A stretch of DNA of 64,000 bases, from NCBI RefSeq assembly GCF_910592395.1, contig NC_088308.1, forward strand, positions 9,997,001 to 10,061,000. The letters are read 5' to 3'. Positions 34,401 through 44,033 of the stretch are shown here, piece after piece (positions within the stretch are counted from its first letter, which is position 1; every line of letters starts with the position of its first letter). The notes beneath the pieces were generated by a model. The model did no database searches, had not been told where the DNA came from, and saw nothing but the letters and a program-made list of their open reading frames with translations. The position numbers and the translations under genes are program-made. The DNA is from Lineus longissimus. Taxonomy: Eukaryota; Nemertea; Pilidiophora; Heteronemertea; Lineidae.

Positions 34401-37268
34401 TACCTGTGAAAGTAGCAGAAATTCTTTATTTAGAAATAAAGCGATTGATTTTAGTACAAAAGCTGTAAAGAATGATGTTTATAACTAATATTAAGGCATA
34501 ACACATTAATTTTATTTAGGAATACATGGATAATCAAATGTGTCGCTACCTTCCCAGATTAGCTCAGCAGGGTTAAGAAGAAGAAGTAAAAAGTCCAGGG
34601 GCCATTATGCTCACCGTATAGATATTCGGTGGTTGGGAGTTCATCCTGGTTAAGAAGCATGCTACATGTATAGCATAGGTCAAATCCAAATCGGTAAGAC
34701 ATGTGATGTATTCTTGCTTGCAGTACCTACCATAAAAATATCTTTTAAAACAAGTCACTTATAAGTGAGACATTGCACTTTTCACCTTTTTTAGTTTTGG
34801 CCCCCTGCTGGCATAGTCGAGAATCAGAGCAAATCGACATAGGGGATCACGTGTACCAAGTTTCACGTTTCAAGTTCATAGCTTTAGCAGTTAAAAAACG
34901 TGCCATTGTTACACCCAAACGGCCAATTTATGTCAATTGACCTCTGTGACCTTGAAAAGTAGGTAAAATCAAAAACCCGTATGATATTTGATGTATCCAT
35001 GCTCGGAGTACCTGCCATAAAAATATCATTGAAATCAAGTCACTAATAAGAGAGATCTAGCATTTTATACCTTTTTTAGTTTTGGCCCCCTAGTGGCCAA
35101 GTTGAGAATAAGATCGGACTGAAATTCGGTGTCAAAGGTTATATGAAGTAGAGAATCATGTGTACCAAATTTCAAGTTCATAGCTGGAGCGGTTAAGAAA
35201 CGTGCCATAGATACACTCAAATGGCAAATCTTCGCCATTTGACCTCTGTGACCTTGAAAATTAGGTTATTCAAAAACCCGTATAGTGATGTATCCTTGCT
35301 AGGAGAACCTACCATGAACGAGTCACTTATAAGAGATATATTTTCGATGTCAGGGAGTGTGACTCTCAAATACCATCAGGAAAAGACATCCCTTGTCAGG
35401 GACTGTGACTCAAATACCATCAGGAGAAGACATCCCTTGTCAGCGACTTTGTTGCTGAAAGCCCATCAGGAAAAGACATCCCTTGACAGGGACTGTGACT
35501 CTTAAATATCATCAGGAAAAGATCCCTTGTCAGGGTCTTTGACTCTCAAATATCATCAGGAAAGACATCCCTGTCAAGGATTGTGACGCTCAAATACCTT
35601 AAGGAAAAGGTATCGCCTGTCAGGGACAGTGACTCTCAAATATCATTAAGAAAAGACATCCCTTGTCAGGGACTATGACTCTCAAATACAATTAAGGAAA
35701 AGATATATCTTTGCTAGGGACTGTGAATCTCAAATACCATCAGGAAAATACATCCCTTGTCAGGGACTGTGACTCTTAAGTACCATCAGGAAAAGACATC
35801 CCTTGTCAGGGACTGTGACTCTTAAGTACAATTTAGGAAAAGACATCCCTTGTTAGGGACTGTGACTCTCAAATACCATTAGGAAAATGAATCCGTAGTT
35901 GGGGATTGTGACTAAAACTCATTAGAAAAATACATCCCTAGTTAGGGACTGTGACTCTCAAATACCATCAGGAAAAAGTATCCCTTGTTTGGGATTGTGA
36001 CTCGCAAATAGGAAAAGACATCCCCTGTACTCTTAAAATAAATTGGTAAAAATGACTGTTTTTATTATTTTGTACTACTTTAACTCATACTGCACCGACT
36101 GTGAAACTAGTTGTTTTTTCTACAGAAATAGTAATTCTTAATCATTTACATGGTTATTTTTACTACTTTTTTTAGCTAGAACAACTGATTGGTGCATTAG
36201 TTTCACTTCTATTTTTGGTTAGTGGCTCTCACTTTATAACCCATTTTTCCATCCAAGCTTGTGAACATGTGTGGAAATCTGTATCATATCTTTGCATGCT
36301 TTTAACACTGACCCAAACAGTGAAAATTGACTGGAGTCCACAGAATGGAAATATGACAAATTCAAAGCACCTATGGTTCAATTGAAAAATAAACTTGTGG
36401 CAAACTGAAAATGACAACTTTTCCATTGTTGATATTATGATTAATTTGCCAACTGTGGTCATGGCTAAGAAAAAGTCGTCGTATGGGTCAGATCAGAAAT
36501 TGAAGCTATTCAAACCATGGGAAATTAAAATATGTGAAAAAATAACCTGGAATAAACACCATTAAATTCAATTATATCCGTATGCCCACATCAATCTAAC
36601 TGACGCTCGGCTCTGCCCCACAAAAAGCGTCCCTTGTCTTGGTGCACTTACCCTTTAAAGGGAAAACATGGGATGAGATATGTTGGTTTTACGTACACAT
36701 ATGGCTTCCAGGACCCTGACTTCTCAAAATCATCAGGACAATCACAATATCGTTAATTGCAATAATGCACAAGAACAGGGATGTATGAAACAGTAGGCCT
36801 GCCTGAAATTCACAAGCCATGTCCAAAACTGCTCGCGACACTGGCGAAAATGATTGTCTCAGACTGTATTAGAGATCTGCAGTAGCGTGATGGCAAGCAG
36901 GGTTTTTTTACTCCGGGCCAGGTAAATCCCAAGGCCAAGTCAACCCTCATTTCCGAAAATCCATTCGGTTGTTGATTGTGATTACTTCTGTCACACTGCT
37001 GCCCCGCATTGACAAAATAAATAAAGTTTGTACAGCACTGCGATGAGGTAAAAACTTGGAAATACCGAAATAAGGAAGTTGACAAAAAGCATACCGAAAC
37101 TTACCCTCTTGCCACGATAAGTCTCAAAGCATCCAAGTTTCCGTGATAAGCAGCCCACGCTGTCGGTGTCATGCCGTCTTCGTCAGGTTTGTCGCAGTCT
37201 TTGCGAGTCGCCTCACGCAGAAGGTCCAAATATCCATCCCTGGCCGCACGGTGAAACCTGTCAGCCAT
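21021..37268 (-). CDS. USH1G/ANKS4B-type ankyrin-SAM scaffold protein (SANS/Harp-like), 2 coding exons
   Basis: Orthologue-level match to the vertebrate scaffold pair USH1G (SANS) and ANKS4B (Harp). Those proteins link harmonin and class VII myosins in hair-cell stereocilia and intestinal microvilli respectively. Joining 37268-37105 to 22407-21021 gives 516 residues (human USH1G is about 461). Ankyrin repeats fill roughly residues 1-125, starting [21 protein letters not shown] basic, coiled-coil-prone stretch follows (about 125-185), then a Ser-rich central region with the conserved patch [24 protein letters not shown] domain lies near 441-505 ([20 protein letters not shown]). The C-terminus ends SYL, a class I PDZ ligand like those that bind harmonin. 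The intron is 14.7 kb, phase 2. Whether this is the single ancestor of both vertebrate paralogues is inference. Confidence 0.95.
23460..24481 (-). mobile_element. Degraded pogo/Tigger-like DNA transposon, ~1.0 kb
   Basis: Ends are inverted repeats of about 25-30 bases sharing tagtatgcgttaatcggtc. Each starts CTGT and is flanked by TA, the pogo target duplication. On minus, frame-shifted pieces resemble a DDE_1 transposase: [17 protein letters not shown] then SETGW, and after a frame change [18 protein letters not shown] and [17 protein letters not shown]. The N-terminal DNA-binding part is missing and the element is short for an autonomous copy, so it is dead. Confidence 0.85.
25938..25985 (-). 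repeat. tRNA-Asp-like SINE relic
   Basis: On minus, CCTGTCACC and then a GGTTCGATTCCC T-arm resemble the 3' half of tRNA-Asp (GTC anticodon). There is no matching 5' half or acceptor stem, so this is not a functional tRNA. Confidence 0.5.
26379..26547. mobile_element. MITE, copy 1 of a two-copy family
   Basis: Its right part (aacagcctccc.atattttaaa, ggcattcacttcattttga, caaatggtggtgcctatggt) matches the element at 42998-43151. An internal inverted pair gaagtgaatgcc/ggcattcacttc is present. Confidence 0.75.
27357..27951. mobile_element. Foldback element with ~120 bp inverted repeats, ~595 bp
   Basis: The left arm 27357-27475 and right arm 27832-27951 match in reverse with high identity. Shared blocks are gtttactaatgaagaggaga, gataccattcttgcat and gaaaatgacgagctcaaat. 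No intact coding region. Confidence 0.85.
28614..28626 (+). repeat. Poly-G run, 13 bases
   Basis: Homopolymer G tract in the long intron. Confidence 0.95.
31983..32219. mobile_element. MITE, ~237 bp with ~75 bp inverted arms
   Basis: The arms begin aaatatacagga and include ggttttcctcta, gtccaattctaggcc and acaaaggggaat in matching order. The two arms make up about two thirds of the element. Confidence 0.85.
33853..33867 (+). repeat. Poly-G run, 15 bases
   Basis: Homopolymer G tract in the long intron. Confidence 0.95.
34700..35340. repeat. ~285 bp diverged tandem repeat, two copies plus a partial
   Basis: tttttagttttggccccct recurs at about 34789 and 35072. Flanking blocks ccataaaaatatc, aagtcact.ataag and gttaa.aaacgtgcca also repeat in order. 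Partly shared with 5.1-5.6 kb. Confidence 0.8.
35345..36030. repeat. 46-48 bp minisatellite, about 14 units
   Basis: The unit is roughly tcaaataccatcaggaaaag, then acatcccttgtcagggactg and tgactc. The units vary by small indels and substitutions. An open frame at its left edge (35221-35505, plus) is a repeat translation. Confidence 0.95.
37105..37268 (-). CDS. USH1G-like coding exon 1 (ankyrin start)
   Basis: It encodes 54 residues from [12 protein letters not shown] to LRLIVAR plus two bases of a Gly codon, with donor GTAAGT. The start matches the vertebrate start by alignment. Upstream, an acceptor-like CTTCCTAG ends at 37290, so this exon may begin at 37289 and the ATG may follow a 5' intron. 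Confidence 0.93.
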
Positions 37269-37289
37269 CCTCAATCGTCCAGTTACGCA

Positions 37290-38805
37290 CTAGGAAGAAA
37301 ATGGAAATATTTCACAAATTTTAGTCCCAAGAATAACGCATTATCCGTGTTTGAAGCGAGTGCTTCCACCCTCGCACTCCCATAGCGAACGACTGAATGC
37401 GTTGAATGGCTCGACGCAATGCCATGCATGTGTAGGCGTGGTCAATAGTTGGAATGTAAACAACAACATGTGCTTTCGGTGCCCGCAAAAGCCGGTCCCT
37501 GCATGTGCATAATAGCGCAGATTACTTTGAATGAATAAAGCAAAACGTTATGCTTCCCGAGTATGCTTTAAATCAGTATTGAGATGTTATGTTTTATATC
37601 AGACGGCTTGAGTATCAAGTGTCAGCAAGCACAAGAAATACATGAAATATCCTCCTAAACATCCTTAGATTTAATGTTGTTCACTTCTTCGTCATGACAA
37701 AATATATATCGAAATATAGACAGGGGGAGTGATATTGAAAACCACTGGTTATACCCAAGTCCACTGCGGGGGGGGGTCTAGGCGCCAACATGTTTATAGT
37801 TGACACCGAAAACGTCAGGTGCATGGCCAAATAAAAAATGACCCGCATACAGAACAGACAGCTGGCTCTGTGCGAGACAATCAGAACCCCCCCCCCCCCC
37901 CCCCCACCACCACCACCCCATTTGGCCTTATTTGATAAAGGCTTAAGTCCAAATATAAATTCATGCAAGTTGGCCAGCTGATGGAGGGTACACAGTATAT
38001 AGTTGGGGCTATTTCAAAGCCACCCCACATACAGACAAATTACAGTTTCGTGGTCGCACCTAGATTTCATAATTGTGATCAAGAGACAATGATGCGACTG
38101 ATAAGACGGGCCTGACGGGTGCAGTATACATGTAGATAGTCTAAAAGTATCACATTTTGGGGTTCAAAGCTCATTCGACACAAAAAAAATTACTAACGCC
38201 CTCCAGCTGATACGGGTTCTCTCGTCATGATATGGGGACTGATACGGCTCTGATGCAGTGGCAAATTTCGCGCTCTTATGACGTGTCCGTATCTATTTTA
38301 TATCTACATGTACATATAAAATACGGATACGGGGAGACTTTTAGATTTGCTGAAACTCGTTATTGTCTCCATGAAAGTTATTAAACTATGTACTATAGTC
38401 CGGTACAATATTTCGCATTTTCACCTCAAGGAGGCGTGCCAGATTCTTCGCGAGTGTGTATGGAGATTTATATGAACATTGTTAATATAGATTACGATAA
38501 TGGCCAAGTGGATAATGGTAACGATGGTTATATCAGATTCTTTCAAAAATTTTTTTGAAAGACTCTGGTTATATAGACCATCAGCACATTATTAGGCCGA
38601 CTTCACATATGCTGGCGACACCTGTCGGTCGTGTTTTTACTACAATCACAACTAGCAAATTAAAATCACGGACAACTAACACGACATGTGCCCCTTTTAT
38701 CAAAACAACAGCCCTTTCAATGGTGCAAAGTTCTCATCAACCCGACGGCCCGGACAGACGGCAACTGAAAGCATTGACATTGACAGTATGACAGAAAAGA
38801 CCTAC
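37290..38805. other. Region between USH1G-like exon 1 and the candidate upstream exon
   Basis: It contains a C19 run followed by (acc)n near 37887-37917 and no coding exon that I can support. It would be an intron if the exon at 38806-38973 belongs to the same gene. Confidence 0.4.
37887..37918 (+). repeat. Poly-C run and (CCA)n microsatellite
   Basis: Nineteen C followed by short (acc) repeats. Confidence 0.95.
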
Positions 38806-38973
38806 CTTTTCCCAATCGAATTTTGGCCTTGATTTTATCCGCTGATTCCTGATAAACTCTTGTATTTTGTGTAAATCCACACGTCTCTTCCACGAATCAG
38901 TGGCATCATTGTCAGTATTAACTTTATAGCGGTACATTGTGTTGGAGGGAAACTTGTGTGTCATCCAACCCAT
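38806..38973 (-). CDS. Candidate upstream initiator exon, 56 codons, possibly of the USH1G-like gene
   Basis: An open frame starts MGWMTHKFPSNTMYRYKVNT and ends KSRPKFDWEK directly at a good donor (AAAAG then GTAGGT), phase 0. A stop lies in frame three codons before the ATG, so this would be a true first coding exon. The peptide is basic and hydrophilic with no signal peptide, and I recognise no family. If spliced to the acceptor at 37290, it runs through seven open codons (CVTGRLR) into the USH1G-like ATG without a frame change. It could instead start an unrelated transcript, or be chance. Confidence 0.4.
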
Positions 38974-41466
38974 AGTTCCCTAATTAGTAGATCCAACACC
39001 CTCTTGCGCATTCTAATTAATTCCTTAGTTTACCACACTTCGTAGTTAATTGTGATAAATGTCCGTTGCCATTGACCGAGTAATTCCTGTTGTTATGGAA
39101 AACGACATCATTATATTTGTAGAACAAATTGAAAGCTGCTGTTCAGGAATTTTAAGGCAGACCGAACGTGGCTGACGTTTAATAGTGTACGCTAATGCCA
39201 TGGTTTCAGTTCAGCGGATGTCTCTTCTGCATAGTCATGGGTCCCCAAATGAATACGTCGTCACACCACACGTTGGTTTCCACATGTCTACATATATCAA
39301 AGGCCAGATGGTGAAGATTCCAACCAAACAGGAAGAATAGTAGGCCATTATCAAAGGCCTACCCAAGAATGGATTTCTATACGATCATCACATGTATACG
39401 GTAGTACCATTGAACACCACAATGAGTGAAACGTTTCCAAATGACACTCATAAATCAACAGCACTTAATATTCCAAATGTTGTATTCTAAAGGCTACTTA
39501 AAATGTAGATTGACAGAGAAACACAAGTAGTCAGTTCACATGTTCTATTCGCTCCGTCATTGCACGAAATATTTTTTGTACTTTAAGGAATAATAGCCTA
39601 TTATAGAAACGTTCCGACCTGGAATCTCTGGTATCTTTCAAAATTCATCGTCCAGCCGTCACTCATTAACCGCATCAAGAGAACCCACTGCCACCGAATC
39701 TCCAACTCCCCAAATCAGAAATCAATTCTGATTACGTGTATAAGGTATAAAGCACCAGATTTAAGTCCATGTAGGTCTACAGATCTTCTTTAAGACTTGT
39801 CGCGATGTGCGCTCCTTCTGTTCATGTATCTACTGAATACAAATATAGGCGTCATTGATTTAATTGCTGTCGGTATATATACCAATTCATTAAGTTTTTT
39901 TCCCTATCTTAACAAGCATGGATGAATGCATTGTCTTGATGTTATCAATGGACAGCACAAAAGGGTCTTCATCCCCGCAGAATTTTTTTCTTTTTAAACA
40001 AGCCGAGTAATGTCAGATGAAAGCAGAAAAAGATCCCTCCATCGCGCCAGGCTTATTCCTTCTTACGAATCCTTGCGCAAAGCTTCGTATTCCCACTACC
40101 TATCACTTCTACATGTACATGTAATTCCAACAATTTTTCATTTATTTGACAAAAGCCAACATCTAGAATTTAAACTACTTTAAGAACACCATGGGCTACC
40201 TATGGCAAATTATTGCTCTCATATGACTATAGTCTTCGATCTGCGAACATATAAAGTGCCATAGCACATCATTGCATATTCATTGGTTGCTATTGCAAAC
40301 CTCACAGTCAGTGTGCGGCAACTAATGGTAAAGAGTGCTCAAATTGCTTTTGCGTACATTTCGTTAAGCTAGCCCGGCCGCAGAGAGTTGTTCACAATTC
40401 CGCGAGAACTATTCATCAGGTCGGACCGATCGATACAACATGGTAGCGTGCTTACCTTTAATTGACATCAGATATTGACTTCTGTTGCATCTTAATAATC
40501 CATTTGATTCATTTCATTAATCGTGATGAAGAATGGCATTCGATATCAAGCTGTTCTTGGGACTGGCGCCGGCCCACTCCCTTCGCAATGCGGTGTCCGG
40601 TTATCGTGGTCATCCTTTTCGGTGGAAATCATGGAACTTCATGTATCATATCAAGAAGCCCGAGTGATGAAATAATATGGAACCTGACCAGTACATTATC
40701 TTTAACCATTAAAACAAATTTTTTTCCAGCTACTGTGCCCAGAATTATACTTTACATGGATACATTGATGGCATCTAGGATTATAACTACAATACCGTAC
40801 ACCTAAAAAAATAGGGCAACTGGGAAAACGAAAGGGCCAGAATACTATGAATCCCGTATACATCCGTAAACTGCAAGTTTGTGTCAAGCTTCTCGTCAGT
40901 GTGAAACGATTCCACTGCGCACTGAGCTATAATTCGATACTTTCCAGAAAATCACTTAACAACGCCGCATTTCTGCATTATTGACGCGTTTTATCAACTC
41001 AAATATTTGACATTTACTTGGAGTACCGGTACACGCCATATTCAATGATGCTCTTGGAATGGGGATTTTTGGTGGTACATCACGATCGACTTTAAGCCTA
41101 TTATATGCGATTTAAAGCGAAATTTCTTTTTCACCATTCGCATGAGTACTCCACTGTACAATATATATGTTTTGGGTACGTTATTCCCTCTTGGAACGGT
41201 ACCTACATGTACATTGGTTTTTTTAAAACAAATCACGTTCATAATGCCGAAAGCGTAATTAAAAGATTCTCGGACAGCGGCTCATGATTTGGTACCCCCG
41301 TTCTCAGCATTGGCCTGTCAGATCAGATAATTCCGTCCAAAATCTTTTCGTTCAGACCTCGGGGGAATTGCAATCATTTTCGACGTGCTTGATATTTTCC
41401 TTGGTACATATACGCTTTGGCGTTTCCTCCAATCCGTTTGTTGCCGCCTCTGACCAATTCGAAGAA

Positions 41467-42210
41467 GGAGTGCCTAATCTGAGAGCCAAGAGCCCAAGAG
41501 CCCAAGAGCCACGAGTCACAACGTAATATGTCATCGGTCTTCACCGCCTGGAATTAATAGATGTGAAATTATGACTGGTCTCCTCTCCCACCTGTACACT
41601 TTGCATAGGAAGTCTTGATTTCCTGAATCTTGTCATCTTTGGTACATGTAAATCCATGATGATGTCTGAACGTCAAGGATCAGTATAAGTATTCAAAATA
41701 TCAATCTATTGCCAGCCCTGATAAGATTCCTCTCCTCACAACTGAATTGGCTGGAGGTGACATGGACGAAAAATGGAGAGATGCCTTTCTACCCCAGACC
41801 CTCCGAGGTTACCTTGGTTAAAAATCCAGTACACCGCAAGTAAAACTGCAGGCCAGGGCACTGGAATTCCAACTGTCCATGGTGGCATTGGTGTTGGTTC
41901 GAGTCCCGCCGAATCTTACTAATATTTTTTCTCTAATCCTTCTCACACACACCAAAGGCAAAGATTTTGGTAGAGTGACTCTGCTTCATAGGGACTACAT
42001 CCCCTTACACACCAAACATTTTGGTAGAGGGACTCCGCTTCATTGGGACAACATCACCTTACACACCAACAAAATTTCGGTGTAGGAACCAGTCTACTCA
42101 AAAAAGACTCAATTACGGTTTTCCGTAATTAGGTGGCTCAGTAACTCTTGGCTCTTGGGCTCTTGGACTCTTGGGCTCTTCGGCTCGTGGCTCTCAGATT
42201 AGGCACTCCC
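41467..42210. mobile_element. Possible foldback element bounded by inverted repeats, ~745 bp
   Basis: Left 41467-41519 (gtgcctaatctgagagccaa, then gagcccaa repeats) matches right 42143-42210 in reverse. The arms themselves are (gagcccaa)n-type, so expansion inside the arms is possible. Inside is a T-arm-like ggttcgagtcc near 41897. Confidence 0.6.
41945..42075. repeat. ~55 bp tandem repeat, two to three copies
   Basis: The blocks ttttggtagag.gactc.gc and ttacacaccaaa recur at 54-55 base spacing. Confidence 0.8.
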
Positions 42211-42529
42211 TTGGAAGAAGACTGTGTGCATGAGGTGGGCAGTACCTCTTGGCACAGACAAGATGAATGGCTCAGGTTGCTAGTATTGATGACTCAATCT
42301 ACCAATTGATTCAGTTAATATTACTTGTCATGAATATTTCATTTCCATCTGATCAATATCATAAAATATAGATTATCAATTAACTGCTTCTTAATTACAA
42401 AGATCGTCAACGTTGTTGGCATACTGCCAATTTGGCGTTAAACGATACTTTTGATATTTCTTAGCGATTCATTATAAGCGGGGTTTTGAACAGATATTTT
42501 CAGTACTGCTAGAAAAAGGAGCAGGTACA

Positions 42530-42985
42530 GTCGTTGGCGAGTGCGACTTCTTGCCGAATGAATGATGGTGGACGATGTAAGTCGCGTTCGCTGCTGGAAG
42601 CCGGGGAAAGAAGTTCGATAAAGGGACGGACCTCTTGGTGAACGGAAGATGGTGGCCGATATTAGTCACATGCTCAGCTAAAAGAAGATGTCGGGCATGG
42701 GGTCTTTTGGCGAATAGAAGATAGTTCGTGGATGGTTAGTCGCGTCTGTTGTTAGAAACTAGGGGCGAGATGTTGGACATCGGTGTAAGTCCATCCACTG
42801 CTGGAAAACGGGGAAGATGTTGAGGGCCCTCTTGCATGACCGGAAGATGATGGACGTATAAGTCACACGTCCGCTGTTGGGCAATGGAACCTGAGCATGA
42901 GGTGTTGGACGGTGTTGGCCACGTCCACTGCTAGATGTTGGGAAATAGGACCTCTTGGCGAGTGGAAGAGTGTGGACGTCTGGTC
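42530..42985. repeat. Degenerate tandem repeat, ~85-100 bp units
   Basis: Recurring blocks are cctcttggcgaa.ggaagat, gatgttgg..g and gtaagtc.cgtc.gctg. About five diverged units. Confidence 0.65.
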
Positions 42986-42997
42986 TAACTTCATGGG

Positions 42998-43151
42998 TTG
43001 ACCATAGGCACCACCATTTTGGCTATAACTCCGTTTTCCAGAGAACAGCCTCCAAGATTTTAAATTGGCATTCATTTCATTTTGAAGGAGTTATAGGCCT
43101 AATTTGTTTCGAATTTCAAGTCCTGGCCAAAATGGTGGTGCCTATGGTCAA
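42998..43151. mobile_element. MITE, 154 bp, copy 2 of the family at 26.4 kb
   Basis: Perfect inverted ends of about 26 bases start ttgaccataggcaccaccat. The interior shares acagcctcc..attttaaa and gcattcattcattttga-like blocks with the copy at 26379-26547. Confidence 0.88.
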
Positions 43152-43430
43152 ATGTCTTCTGAAACCGTCCCGTCCTCGGCAAGTTGGCAGCTTTCCTTTT
43201 CGAGAATTGTTTGTCATCGAAAAACCAGATGGCACTGCGAATAGCGAACTTTTGAAAGTGTTGTTTGAAAGATTCACACATTGAAACAAACAAGCACCTG
43301 TACGTTAAGTCGGGATACCCTTGAAAGGAAGTAGCATAGCAACAAGGTAAATTTCCTTTTGATGACTCATTGCAAAACTTCGGGTTACTGCTTGTGAGGG
43401 GCGAGTATATGTATGCCAGGGTTATTTTAT

Positions 43431-43450
43431 GGGGGGGGGGGGGGGGGGGG
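43431..43450 (+). repeat. Poly-G run, 20 bases
   Basis: The longest homopolymer in the window. Confidence 0.95.
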
Positions 43451-43724
43451 TTGGCGCATCGCCATAACTTTTCTCTGTATCACAGGCTGGAAGGCTCACT
43501 GCTTTCACAGGTGGTAGCACAGCCTGACTGCTTCTTTAGGTCAGTGCTATATACAAGTCCATTGGGTCATGTGATCAAGTTGACCAATCCGCTTCGCCAG
43601 GTGACCCACCTAGATAGTCAGTCGCCAAGCCGATTGGTCAGTTGTTTCGTGGAAAGAGGGCTTATGAGTGGAGTATTTAACGGAGACTTTAATTCAGAGG
43701 ATGACAACAGATTTATTCAGCTCA

Positions 43725-44033
43725 GCGGCCAGCGAGGTTTTTTTTGCAGGTAGGTTCGTACCATGGCGTACATTGACAGCCAATCAGAGCGCAGTAACTT
43801 CGCCTGACGTCATCAAGTAAGAAACGCACGTCTTGTTGGTCAGTAAACAAGATTAGCGATGCACGTTGACAAATGGTGCGAGTTCGAATCTCGGAAGGAC
43901 CCCAAAAAATATGCACTTTTTGTTTTTATTGCTTTTTTTTCATTTACTTAATTAATTTAATAATAAATATCTGGCTGTCAATGTACACAATGGTACGAAT
44001 CTACCTGTAAAAAACCCTCGCCAGCGGCCATGC
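43725..44033. mobile_element. ~310 bp palindromic element with an internal tRNA-like B box
   Basis: Arms of about 55 bases share aggtag.ttcgtaccat and gtacattgacag in opposite orientation. Between them, near 43871-43903 on plus, gcgagttcgaatctcgg resembles a tRNA T-arm (RNA polymerase III B box), preceded by a D-arm-like gttggtcagtaa. No full cloverleaf forms. Confidence 0.7.

Larger units (their letters stand above)
22408..37104. other. 14.7 kb intron of the USH1G-like gene
   Basis: The intron contains a dead pogo-like transposon (23460-24481), a tRNA-like relic (25.94 kb), a MITE (26379-26547) and a foldback element (27357-27951). It also holds a poly-G run (28614-28626), a MITE (31983-32219) and repeat arrays (34.7-36.0 kb). 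No further coding exon is needed between the two ankyrin exons. Confidence 0.7.

Noticed and set aside
35345-36030. CRISPR-like array
   Set aside because: Units are head-to-tail without unique spacers; it is a minisatellite in animal DNA.
40462-40806. 114-codon open frame and an opposite-strand donor-like site at ~40455
   Set aside because: No conserved motif on either strand. The minus-strand donor (AAAG then GTAAGC) has no convincing coding exon before it.
43370-43753. 127-codon plus-strand open frame
   Set aside because: It spans a G20 run and the arm of a palindromic element.
43840-43905. Functional tRNA gene
   Set aside because: Only the T-arm/B-box part fits; no acceptor-stem partner or anticodon arm.
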